This document shows positions 39,450 to 46,794 of a DNA stretch of 64,000 bases, piece by piece. Position 1 is the first letter of the stretch. Each line of letters starts with the position of its first letter. The position numbers were made by a program, and so were the translations under genes. The stretch comes from JAPPHY01 sp034423135 (GTDB taxonomy: Bacteria > Chloroflexota > Dehalococcoidia > Lucifugimonadales > UBA2985). The notes below the pieces were generated by a model. It made no database searches. It was not told the origin of the DNA and saw only the letters and a list, made by a program, of their open reading frames with translations. The stretch spans positions 106,559-170,558 of the forward strand of contig DAOUJC010000007.1 in assembly GCA_034423135.1 (NCBI GenBank). The letters run 5' to 3'.

Positions 39450-40772
39450 ATGCCAACTCAGAATGCACCTGCATCAATGTACAGAAGCACTGAGGGGCTG
39501 GGTATCTGGGAGCACAAGGGCAAGGTGGCCGCCGTAGGCATAGGCCACTCTCCGACAGCGCGACGTTGGGACGAGACCACCGACACGAGCCTCGGAGCGT
39601 GGAGCATTCTTGCGCTGCGCAGGGCCATCGAGGACGCGGGCGTTAGGCCGGATGAGGTGGACGGGCTGGTGATGGCGCAGGAGACCTCCACGGGGTCGCC
39701 TTGGCCGTCAGACAAGCCCATCCCGCCGGACTTCCTGAACACGTACAAGTCCACGGACAACCCGCTCGACGGCATCGCCCGGCTCAGCGCCGACTGGATC
39801 CTGATGAACATGCCGGAGCTGACCAACGTGAACTTCACGATGTACGGCCCCGGCTGCATGTCCAACGCAGTCGTTACCGCGGCGCAGGCCGTAGGTGAAG
39901 GTCTCACAGAGGTCTGCCTTGTCCTCAAGGGCTGGCACAACTTCGGCGGGCGCTACTACGTGGGGCAGGGCGCTGCCGGGGGCAACACCGTCTCCGGGCC
40001 GGGCAAGTACTCCACACTGTGGGGCACGGTGGCCTGCTATACCACTGCCATGCAGTTCGAGGCCTACTGCCGCAAGTACGGCAAGAACCACGACATGATG
40101 GCGCCGTTCGTCGTAAACGAGAAGCGGAACGGCCTCATGTTCCCGGAGGGTTTCTGGGCGCAGCACAGGCCAGAGGTGCTCACCGTCGAGGACTACCTGG
40201 CGGCCCGCTGGATCGCCAAGCCCGCCAACCTCTTCGACAACGACATCCCGATCATGGCGTCGGCCGCGTACCTCTTCACCACGCCCGAGCGCGCAAAGGA
40301 CATGAAGCAGAAGCCGGTCTACATCCTCAATGTCGCGTCGGACAGAACCCAGGTGCGCAGCTTCGGCCCCACGCTGGAAGAGGCCGAGGCGGCCACGGAC
40401 GAGACGGGCCGCAAGATCTACGAGGGCTCCGGCCTTAGCCCCAGCGACCTGTCGTTCGAGAACATGTACGACGGTTTCACGCTGTTCCACCAGTTCCACC
40501 TGGAGGGTATCCGGTTCGCCGGTGTGCAGCGCGGGGAAGCGCTTGACTTCTACGCGACCGACATCACGATCGAGGGGCCGAACCCTGCGTCGCCCAGCGG
40601 CGGCAACGCCGGAGCAGGACGCACCCGGTTCTGGATGCACACCGACTCGATCCAGCAGATCCAGGGCAGGGCAGGCGCCCGCCAGATCAGCAAGCCCGCT
40701 GAGATAGGCGTGTCCGGCGGCCCGACGCCCACGGGCGGCAACTTCACCGTTTGGAGCTCTACGCCCGGCTAG
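39450..40772 (+). CDS. Thiolase-like (SCP-x type) acetyl-CoA acetyltransferase family protein
   Basis: 440 residues. N-terminal half: VAAVGIGHSPTARRW, LALRRAIEDAGVRPDEVDGLVMAQE, then YGPGCMSNAVVTAAQAVGEG with the probable nucleophile Cys135. C-terminal half: LSFENMYDGFTLFHQFHLEGIRF, GNAGAGRTRFWMHTDSIQQIQGRAGARQI and a glycine-rich end. The usual GH-P-GATG loop is modified, as in SCP2-type thiolases that work with DUF35 partners. It may cleave or form beta-keto acyl-CoA esters, for example in steroid-like or branched substrate breakdown; the substrate is not evident. Confidence 0.83.
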   Translation: MPTQNAPASMYRSTEGLGIWEHKGKVAAVGIGHSPTARRWDETTDTSLGAWSILALRRAIEDAGVRPDEVDGLVMAQETSTGSPWPSDKPIPPDFLNTYKSTDNPLDGIARLSADWILMNMPELTNVNFTMYGPGCMSNAVVTAAQAVGEGLTEVCLVLKGWHNFGGRYYVGQGAAGGNTVSGPGKYSTLWGTVACYTTAMQFEAYCRKYGKNHDMMAPFVVNEKRNGLMFPEGFWAQHRPEVLTVEDYLAARWIAKPANLFDNDIPIMASAAYLFTTPERAKDMKQKPVYILNVASDRTQVRSFGPTLEEAEAATDETGRKIYEGSGLSPSDLSFENMYDGFTLFHQFHLEGIRFAGVQRGEALDFYATDITIEGPNPASPSGGNAGAGRTRFWMHTDSIQQIQGRAGARQISKPAEIGVSGGPTPTGGNFTVWSSTPG

Positions 40773-40859
40773 ACCAGGGACACGATCGGCAACCGAGGTA
40801 CACATGAAGCTCCTGCCTCCGAGCGTCAGCGTTCGGAGGCAGGTCGTTTACGCAGCACA

Positions 40860-40968
40860 TAGTCCCTTCCCCCGTGTGCGGGGGAATGTTTAGGATGGGG
40901 GCAATTGAGTCGATAGTCCACGGACTGTTCACCCCCATCTCAATCTTCCCCCATCAAGGGGGAAGAGG
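40860..40968. repeat. Interspersed palindromic repeat, copy 3
   Basis: Third copy of the family at 701-812 and 27570-27705: CCCTTCCCCC with GGGGGAA at the left, ATCTCAATCTTCCCCC with GGGGGAAGAGG at the right, and GGATGGGGG pairing CCCCCAT across the spacer. Together with the short flanks it fills the gap 40773-41036. Confidence 0.75.
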
Positions 40969-41036
40969 TCATGGCGGAGGCCGAACGACTTGCGCGGAGG
41001 TCTGCGTAGTCGGGACGTCAGGCAGGGGAGAGCAAC

Positions 41037-42251
41037 ATACAGCGCCCGGATGCTAGCTCCTATCGCTGGGTCATTGCGGGGGCCCTATTGCCCCTGCATG
41101 TTTCCATTGGCCTCAACCTGTTCTCCGCAGCGCCCCTGTTCCCTCTAATCATCGACGAGTACGGCGTATCGAGGAGCTACGTTAGCCTCTTGATGGTGCT
41201 CGTCTTCCTCGCCTTCACGGTCTGTCTGATACCGGGCGGTGTCATCTCCTCCAGGCTGGGGACCCGGCGGGCAGTGGTGGTGAGCGGAGTGCTCATGTCA
41301 GCGGGAATTCTTGCGCCGTTGACGACTGACATCCCCACGCTGCTGCCCCTGCGCATCAGCTTCGGGATTGGCGGGGCCATCCTGCTGCCGTCCACGGCCT
41401 CGCTGATAGTCGAGTGGTTCAGGCCCACGGAGCGAGGGGTGATGAACGCGCTGATGCTGGCGGCGCAGGGCACGGGCGTGGCCACCGCCATGTTCCTGAG
41501 CGTGCCGCTCGCCGAGGCCCTGGAGTGGCGGCTCGTGTTCATGGTCTACGGGTGCGTCGCGTTCGCGGCCATGCTGGCTTGGCTGGCGCTCGGACGCGGC
41601 GGCGCCGCCGATGCGGCTGCCGGGCAGACCATGTCTGCCAAGTCGGTGCTGGCCGCCCTGCGCGAGCGGAACACGCTGCTGCTGTCCTTTGCGCTTGTGG
41701 GGCCGTTTGCGATGTTCATCGGCTACAGCTCATGGCTGCCCACCTACTACAACGAGGTGTTCGACATGCCTCTCCAGCAGGCAACTGCGATACTTGCGGT
41801 ATTGCCGCTGATGGGCGTCGTGGTAAATCTGCTGTCCGGGTTCCTTCTGGCGCGCCTGGGACTGCACAGGCCAATGCTGGGCGTGCCCGGCCTGCTCTTT
41901 CCTATAGGCGCGTTCGGCGCGTTCTACTTCAACAACACGCCCATCATTCTCGCATCGATAGTCCTGCTGGGGTTCAGCTTCTGGCTGTTCCTGCCCACTG
42001 TGTTCACGGTCGCAATGGAGCTGCCGGGCGTGGACATGGAGCGGGTGGCGCTGGTGACAGCGGCCGTGCTGACGATTGGCAACGCGTCCACGGTGCTCTC
42101 GCCGTTCATGGTCGGCGTGGCCACGGACGCTCTGGGCTCCTACGTGCCGAGCCTGGCCGTGCTGGCGGCCATGCCGTTGACGGCAACCATCGCGGCGCTC
42201 AGCCTTCCGGAGACCGGACACCGGGCGCGGAGGAAGCTGCCCGTCGGTTGA
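41037..42251 (+). CDS. MFS transporter
   Basis: About 404 residues, twelve membrane helices. YRWVIAGALLPLHVSIGLNLFSAAPLFPLIIDEYG is helix 1 and SRLGTRRAVVVSG the loop 2-3 motif; LIVEWFRPTERGVMNALM marks helix 4-5. The frame has no ATG, GTG or TTG before helix 1: upstream it runs only to a TAG at 41007. An ATA at 41037 lies 6 nt after GGGGAG and would give MQRPDASSYRWV, while the first standard start (TTG 41088) cuts into helix 1. Substrate unknown; CynX/NimT-like architecture. Confidence 0.8.
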   Translation: MQRPDASSYRWVIAGALLPLHVSIGLNLFSAAPLFPLIIDEYGVSRSYVSLLMVLVFLAFTVCLIPGGVISSRLGTRRAVVVSGVLMSAGILAPLTTDIPTLLPLRISFGIGGAILLPSTASLIVEWFRPTERGVMNALMLAAQGTGVATAMFLSVPLAEALEWRLVFMVYGCVAFAAMLAWLALGRGGAADAAAGQTMSAKSVLAALRERNTLLLSFALVGPFAMFIGYSSWLPTYYNEVFDMPLQQATAILAVLPLMGVVVNLLSGFLLARLGLHRPMLGVPGLLFPIGAFGAFYFNNTPIILASIVLLGFSFWLFLPTVFTVAMELPGVDMERVALVTAAVLTIGNASTVLSPFMVGVATDALGSYVPSLAVLAAMPLTATIAALSLPETGHRARRKLPVG

Positions 42252-42265
42252 GGCGTGCGGGGTTC

Positions 42266-42274
42266 TGCTATACT
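42266..42274 (+). promoter_or_regulatory. Extended -10 promoter element
   Basis: TGCTATACT, an extended -10 box (TG-n-TATACT), 46 bp before the ATG at 42320. No good -35 box is seen at normal spacing. Confidence 0.35.
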
Positions 42275-42319
42275 CCTATCAATCAAGCACGGATGGATAC
42301 AGAATAAGGAGTCAAGCTA

Positions 42320-43246
42320 ATGCAAATCCAAGAGCGACTCATTGTTCCCGGCCTTGGCGTCGTCATCCTGCTGTCCGCCTTCATACTTGGCGTGCCTCTG
42401 GTCTACAAGCTGCTCCTGGCGCTTCTCGGACTGGCGGCATCCGCGACCTACTTCGCGCCTCACGACGTGCAGGTGGAGACACGGATAGCTATAGCCGCGC
42501 TGGGCCTGGTCATCCTTCTGATAGTCACCTCCACTGCTTTCTGGCTGGTCCTGATGTCGTTCGCAGCCATTGCCGCTTTGCAGTTTCAGCATCGCCATAT
42601 ATTGCAACGGAACCCGGCCACCATCGAATGGCTTAGCGCAGTGCTGAAGGGCGCTCAGGCGCGCCGGTCAGGGCGCACTGTCGGTGAGGGAGAGGCTGAA
42701 GGTGAAGCCGGAGAGGAATCCGCAGCAGGAGATGGCGAGAGAGCTTCGGCCCCGAAGCCGTTGGGAGTCGACGCCCTCCCGGGATTCGTCAGAGTGAACG
42801 TGGCAGGCATCGGCGGGCTGGTCGCGGGCGTCCTTGTGCTGGTGAGCATCTTCATGCCCTGGTACGGCTTCCTCATCTCCGCCAATGGCGAGACGGCGGG
42901 CGGCTTGAACTTCACCCTCATAGCGGTAGCCACGGAAAATGATGAGTTGCCCGCGTTTCAAGCGTTCTTCTACATTCTGCTCGTGCTCGGCGTGTTGAGC
43001 ATCATCTCGATGGTGTTGCCCCGCGCTGTGGCGGCAATCATCGCCGCGTTAGGCTTGGCTGTCACTTTCGTCTCTTACGCATATATGGTCGCACAGGTAG
43101 AACGCGACGCCGCTGAGCTGAGCGATCTCGGCGTCGGAGCGACTGCGATCCCTGCTGTAGGTGCGCTGATAGCCGGGGCGTGCTTCCTGGCAATGCTCGT
43201 GTTACAGCTTATCCCCGGCCTGAACAGGTCCAGGGACAAGGGATAA
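42320..43246 (+). CDS. Membrane protein of unknown function
   Basis: 308 residues. Three membrane helices in the first ~95 residues, an acidic Gly/Glu/Ala-rich cytoplasmic stretch (GEGEAEGEAGEESAAGDGE), then four more helices, the first starting VAGIGGLVAGVLVLVSIFMPWYGF and ending before a small loop. I do not recognise a family. It is followed by a strong hairpin. Confidence 0.7.
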   Translation: MQIQERLIVPGLGVVILLSAFILGVPLVYKLLLALLGLAASATYFAPHDVQVETRIAIAALGLVILLIVTSTAFWLVLMSFAAIAALQFQHRHILQRNPATIEWLSAVLKGAQARRSGRTVGEGEAEGEAGEESAAGDGERASAPKPLGVDALPGFVRVNVAGIGGLVAGVLVLVSIFMPWYGFLISANGETAGGLNFTLIAVATENDELPAFQAFFYILLVLGVLSIISMVLPRAVAAIIAALGLAVTFVSYAYMVAQVERDAAELSDLGVGATAIPAVGALIAGACFLAMLVLQLIPGLNRSRDKG

Positions 43247-43253
43247 GACCGGC

Positions 43254-43306
43254 GAGGGCTGGCAGCCGGTAAGAAAAGGGGCGTCAAAAACGCCCGTACA
43301 GCCCTC
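43254..43306 (+). terminator. Two-tier hairpin terminator
   Basis: Outer stem GAGGGCTG (43254-43261) with CAGCCCTC (43299-43306), inner stem GGGCGT (43279-43284) with ACGCCC (43290-43295). It begins 8 bp after the stop codon at 43246. No long T-run follows. The gap to 43467 holds nothing else I can name. Confidence 0.5.
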
Positions 43307-43467
43307 TTGGGATGCAGGTAGTGGTGTATGTGTGCACTACCGCGCGCGGACTATCCCCATTGCCCGCGTTTGGGGCCGGGACCACGCCTTGCGCCGCTCA
43401 TTCGCCAAGGCTACACTTGCACGGAGCGGTTTCGGCCGCTTGTCAACTCAATCGCCTGGAGGTCGTC

Positions 43468-44430
43468 ATGGCCACAGTGAACACGATCCTCGGACCGGTG
43501 GACGCCGGTGACCTTGGCTTCACGCTTATGCACGAGCACGTGAGGGAGAGCTCGGCCGGAATAGCGTTCACCTTCCCGGACCTCTTCGATCATGACGCCG
43601 ACGTGGAGGAGCGCGCCGCCGCGCTCAACGAGGCGGCCGCGGAGGGCGTGGGCGCCATTGTGGACGTGACCACCATGGACCTGGGCCGCAACATGAGGCT
43701 TCTCAAGGACGTTGCGGAGCAGGTCAATCTTCACATCGTGATCTGCACGGGCGTATGGCTGGACATACCTCGCGCAATCGCGAATGGCGTAACCGCAGAC
43801 CAACTTGCGGGATCGTTCGCGCGGGAGATTGAGGAGGGAATCGAGGGGACTGGCATCCGGGCCGGGGTCATCAAGATTGCAACCGACGTTGGGAATGTGG
43901 AGGATGGCCAGCTGCTGCCGTCGAACGAACTGATGCTGAGGGCGGCCGCGCGCGCCTGCAACCGGACCGGCGTGCCGATCTCGACGCATACGTCGTCGAT
44001 CGCCCAGACCGGCACCTTGCAGATGGAGGTGTTCGAGGAGGAGGGCGTGGACATGGGGCGCGTGTGCATCGGCCACAGCAACGATACCGATGACATGGAC
44101 TACCTCCTGGATATCGTGTCCAGGGGATGCTTCCTGGGCATGGACCACTTCCCGGGCGGCGCGCGTGGAGGCTTGACCTGGGAGGAGCGGACGCAGGTGA
44201 TCAAGCGCCTGGTCGATTTGGGTCATGCGGCGCAGGTGACCATGTCCCACGACTTCGGCTCGTGGAAGCCGATCCTGCCGGAGAACGCCGGCCGCAGAAG
44301 CGAGAACAACCCGGACGGCTACAGTTTCATCAGCCGGCGCGTTCTGCCCCGACTCAGGGAGCTCGGCGTCAGCGACGATGCGATCAACACGATGATGGTG
44401 GACGCGCCCAGGCGCTTCTTCGGCGGCTAG
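43468..44430 (+). CDS. Phosphotriesterase-family metal hydrolase
   Basis: 320 residues from ATG 43468 (GGAGG at 43457-43461). Metal-binding motifs: GFTLMHEHV (HxH), AGVIKIATD (carboxylated lysine), PISTHT, GRVCIGHSNDTDD, and the late MSHDFGSW Asp. Fold: amidohydrolase TIM barrel. Members range from lactonases to phosphotriesterases and resiniferatoxin-binding homologues, so the substrate cannot be assigned. A longer frame back to 43312 is not family-like. An AEC carrier gene follows 36 bp downstream and may import the substrate. Confidence 0.87.
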   Translation: MATVNTILGPVDAGDLGFTLMHEHVRESSAGIAFTFPDLFDHDADVEERAAALNEAAAEGVGAIVDVTTMDLGRNMRLLKDVAEQVNLHIVICTGVWLDIPRAIANGVTADQLAGSFAREIEEGIEGTGIRAGVIKIATDVGNVEDGQLLPSNELMLRAAARACNRTGVPISTHTSSIAQTGTLQMEVFEEEGVDMGRVCIGHSNDTDDMDYLLDIVSRGCFLGMDHFPGGARGGLTWEERTQVIKRLVDLGHAAQVTMSHDFGSWKPILPENAGRRSENNPDGYSFISRRVLPRLRELGVSDDAINTMMVDAPRRFFGG

Positions 44431-44466
44431 CAGGCCGAAAGGCCCCGGACCGCCGAAATCGATCCC

Positions 44467-45381
44467 ATGCTTGACGTCTTCATCAATGTCATCATGCCGG
44501 TGTTCCTGGTGGCCGTCCTGGCGGCGGCGTTCCAGCGCTGGAGGAAGTCCCCCGTAGGCCCGCTGAGCCAGGTCACGCTCTACCTGCTCACTCCCGCGCT
44601 CATCTTCACCTCCCTGGTGCAGCAGGAGATTCCACCCTCCGCTACGTTCAGGATCGTGGCCACGCTGCTTGTCGCCAACGCCTTCATCATCGCGACCAGC
44701 CTGATTGTGAGCTTTGCTCTGCGGCACGACCGCGCCATGCGCAGCGCATTCGTGCTCTCAACCGGCTTCCCCAACGCAGGAAACATGGCGCTGCCTGTGC
44801 TGCTGCTGGCCTTCGGCGAGGAGGGACTGGCGGTTGGGGTCATTGTGTTCGTTACGATGGCGATCATGGGGCAGTCGCTCGGCGTGTTCATCGCTGCGGG
44901 GAGCAACCTGAACATGCTGGAGTCGTTGAAGCAGATATTCAAGCTGCCTGCGATATACGCCATCGTCGCCGCTCTTGCGGTCAGGGCGACCGGAGTAGAG
45001 CTGCCGCACATAGTTTCCAGCCCCATCGATATGCTGGCGCAGGCCTCGATTCCCATGATGCTGGTCGTGCTGGGGTTCCAGCTGGGCGGCGAGCTTCGCC
45101 TGGAGAGCGCGGCAAGCCTGACCGCTGCGGTGATGGTGCGGCTGCTGGCGTCCGTACCGCTCGCCTACCTGTCGGCGACGCTGCTGGGGCTTGACGACCT
45201 GGCGCGGGGCGTTGTGATGACCGTTTACGCGATGCCGGTCGCGGTGTTCACCATCATCCTGGCTACCGAGTTCAAGACGAATCCGCGTTTCGTGACAAAC
45301 GCGGTGGTGACCAGCACGTTTGCGAGCACGTTGACGCTTGCCGTGGTGATTCAGGTGGTGAAGGACCTGCTGGCCGGGTGA
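44467..45381 (+). CDS. AEC-family (auxin efflux carrier) transporter
   Basis: 304 residues, ten membrane helices. LTPALIFTSLVQ and STGFPNAGNMALPVLLLAFGEEGL are the conserved AEC pore segments; the second half has PIDMLAQASIPMMLVVLGFQL. Bacterial members move malate, malonate or other organic acids. Probably cotranscribed with the hydrolase gene upstream. Confidence 0.85.
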   Translation: MLDVFINVIMPVFLVAVLAAAFQRWRKSPVGPLSQVTLYLLTPALIFTSLVQQEIPPSATFRIVATLLVANAFIIATSLIVSFALRHDRAMRSAFVLSTGFPNAGNMALPVLLLAFGEEGLAVGVIVFVTMAIMGQSLGVFIAAGSNLNMLESLKQIFKLPAIYAIVAALAVRATGVELPHIVSSPIDMLAQASIPMMLVVLGFQLGGELRLESAASLTAAVMVRLLASVPLAYLSATLLGLDDLARGVVMTVYAMPVAVFTIILATEFKTNPRFVTNAVVTSTFASTLTLAVVIQVVKDLLAG

Positions 45382-45400
45382 GACCGCGCCTTGCTGGGTT

Positions 45401-45433
45401 CCGCTCATACTTCGACAGGCTCAGCACGAGCGG
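45401..45433. repeat. REP-like hairpin repeat, second copy
   Basis: CCGCTC ... TTCGACAGGCTCA ... GAGCGG, related to the repeat at 36003-36043. Confidence 0.5.
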
Positions 45434-45461
45434 GCGCATGGTCGGACGGCCGACCCCACCA

Positions 45462-45704
45462 GTCATTGCGGCGGAAGCCGCAATCCAGGATGGGCAGGGC
45501 GCATTCTGCCTGCCCCGAGTGTGCGAATCGCGGCCGCAAATGGCGGTATGTGGCGTTGAACGAGAAGTCGCAGATTTCTCGACTGCGCCTCGCTTACGCT
45601 CGGCTCCGCTCGAAATGACGGCGGTGGTAGGCCGGGCTCGCTCATCTGACACGACCGGCAACCGTGAGCGGTCGTGCTGGATCGCGGTTTTCGCCGCAAT
45701 GACG
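45462..45704. mobile_element. MITE-like element with 27-bp inverted ends
   Basis: 243 bp bounded by inverted repeats at 45462-45488 and 45678-45704 that match at 24 of 27 positions. The left end is itself a perfect hairpin (ATTGCGGC-GGAA-GCCGCAAT). Internal sequence contains a further hairpin (CTCGACTGCGCC ... GGCTCCGCTCG region, about 45582-45615) and no gene. It explains most of the 45382-45739 gap. Confidence 0.6.
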
Positions 45705-45739
45705 GTGAGGCGCCAGCCTAATGACGGTGGCGCGCTGGC

Positions 45740-46414
45740 CTACGGAATGGAGTTGGCAATGATGTCCACGATGCGCTTTCGGGCCAGCAGGTGTGTGTTG
45801 AGCATCAGGTGGAAGCCCATCGCGTCGTCGGCTTCGACGTTGAAGTACCTCCGAAAGTACTCCAGGCGCGCCTGTTCGGCGCCCTCCATCAGGAGCTTGG
45901 CCTCCTCGGTTGTTATCCCCTCGCGTTGGGCGACAACCTCGGCGCGGGACTCGGTCTCCGACACAAGCCCGACGTGAAGCGCCTGCGGATGGTCTCTCAG
46001 TATGACGTTACCGGCTCTACCGACGATGACGACCTCGCCGGTGTCCGCCAGGTCGCGGATTACCTCTACGGTTGCCTCCAGGAACTGGTCGTCATCGATG
46101 TGGAGGATACCCGCGGCGCGCCCGGCCATGAGCTCGCGGTAGTCCTGGCTGAGACCGAACGGGGAGAACGGGTCGCCCAACGCGCCCGATGCGCCCATGC
46201 GGTTGATGATCCTGGTTAGCGCCGAGAGGACGCGCGGGCCTGAGAGGGCAGAGGTCTCCTTGGCCTCAAGCACCTCCTCCGTGGTGCCCAGGCGCTTTGC
46301 TGCCTCGCCGAGCACCTGGCGGTCCAGATACGTATAGCCGAGCCGTGCGGCAACCTCCATGCCAATCTCCGGCGCCCCACTGCCTCGCTGCCCGTTGATG
46401 GTAACGATAGCCAT
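45740..46414 (-). CDS. Cytidylate kinase-like family protein
   Basis: 224 residues. MAIVTINGQRGSGAPEIGMEVAARLGYTYLDRQVL carries a degenerate P-loop (GQRGSGA) and the YxDRxxL pattern of the cytidylate kinase 2 family; VVIVGRAGNVIL and the RAEVVAQREGI-x-ARLEYFRRYFN block (CMP-kinase-like lid with arginines) follow. Real substrate unknown; canonical CMP kinase is normally a different gene. Confidence 0.75.
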   Translation of the reverse strand: MAIVTINGQRGSGAPEIGMEVAARLGYTYLDRQVLGEAAKRLGTTEEVLEAKETSALSGPRVLSALTRIINRMGASGALGDPFSPFGLSQDYRELMAGRAAGILHIDDDQFLEATVEVIRDLADTGEVVIVGRAGNVILRDHPQALHVGLVSETESRAEVVAQREGITTEEAKLLMEGAEQARLEYFRRYFNVEADDAMGFHLMLNTHLLARKRIVDIIANSIP

Positions 46415-46456
46415 GCCTCTGCCTCCTTTCCGTTGCGCTGGTGGTATGTCCGACGG

Positions 46457-46762
46457 CTATGCTCCGCGCTCGCGGGAGTCAGCGCCCGCGGCGCGTTTGG
46501 CCTGGTTTGCAAGGTCCTCGATGTAGATGCGGTCGAAGTCGCCGTAGTGGCCGCTGCTCTCGTGGTCCTGCAGAGGCTCAGCCCACATGTAGCGCACGTC
46601 CCGCCAGTCGAGGGGGAACTGCGGGTTGTCGAAGAATGTGCGGACGGCGTCGAACGGGGAGGCCGCTTCCACGTAGCCCATCATCTGGAAGTTCTCGTAG
46701 ACGTTGCCCCCGTGGGCCAGGAACTCCCCCTTCATGGCGGCCAGCACGATGAACTTATCCAC
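46457..46762 (-). CDS. Conserved-looking hypothetical protein next to sdhA
   Basis: 101 residues from GTG 46762, with AGAGGAGG 6-7 nt upstream. Contains FIVLAAMKGEFLAHGGNVYENFQMMGYVEA and a Trp/Asp-rich middle (FPLDWRDVRYMWAEPLQDHE). No cysteine clusters, no membrane helix, so it is not an SdhB or SdhC/D subunit. It lies 32 bp after the flavoprotein gene and is probably cotranscribed with it. Confidence 0.6.
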   Translation of the reverse strand: MDKFIVLAAMKGEFLAHGGNVYENFQMMGYVEAASPFDAVRTFFDNPQFPLDWRDVRYMWAEPLQDHESSGHYGDFDRIYIEDLANQAKRAAGADSRERGA

Positions 46763-46794
46763 GCGGCGCCTCCTCTGGAAGCTGCGTTGCGCTT

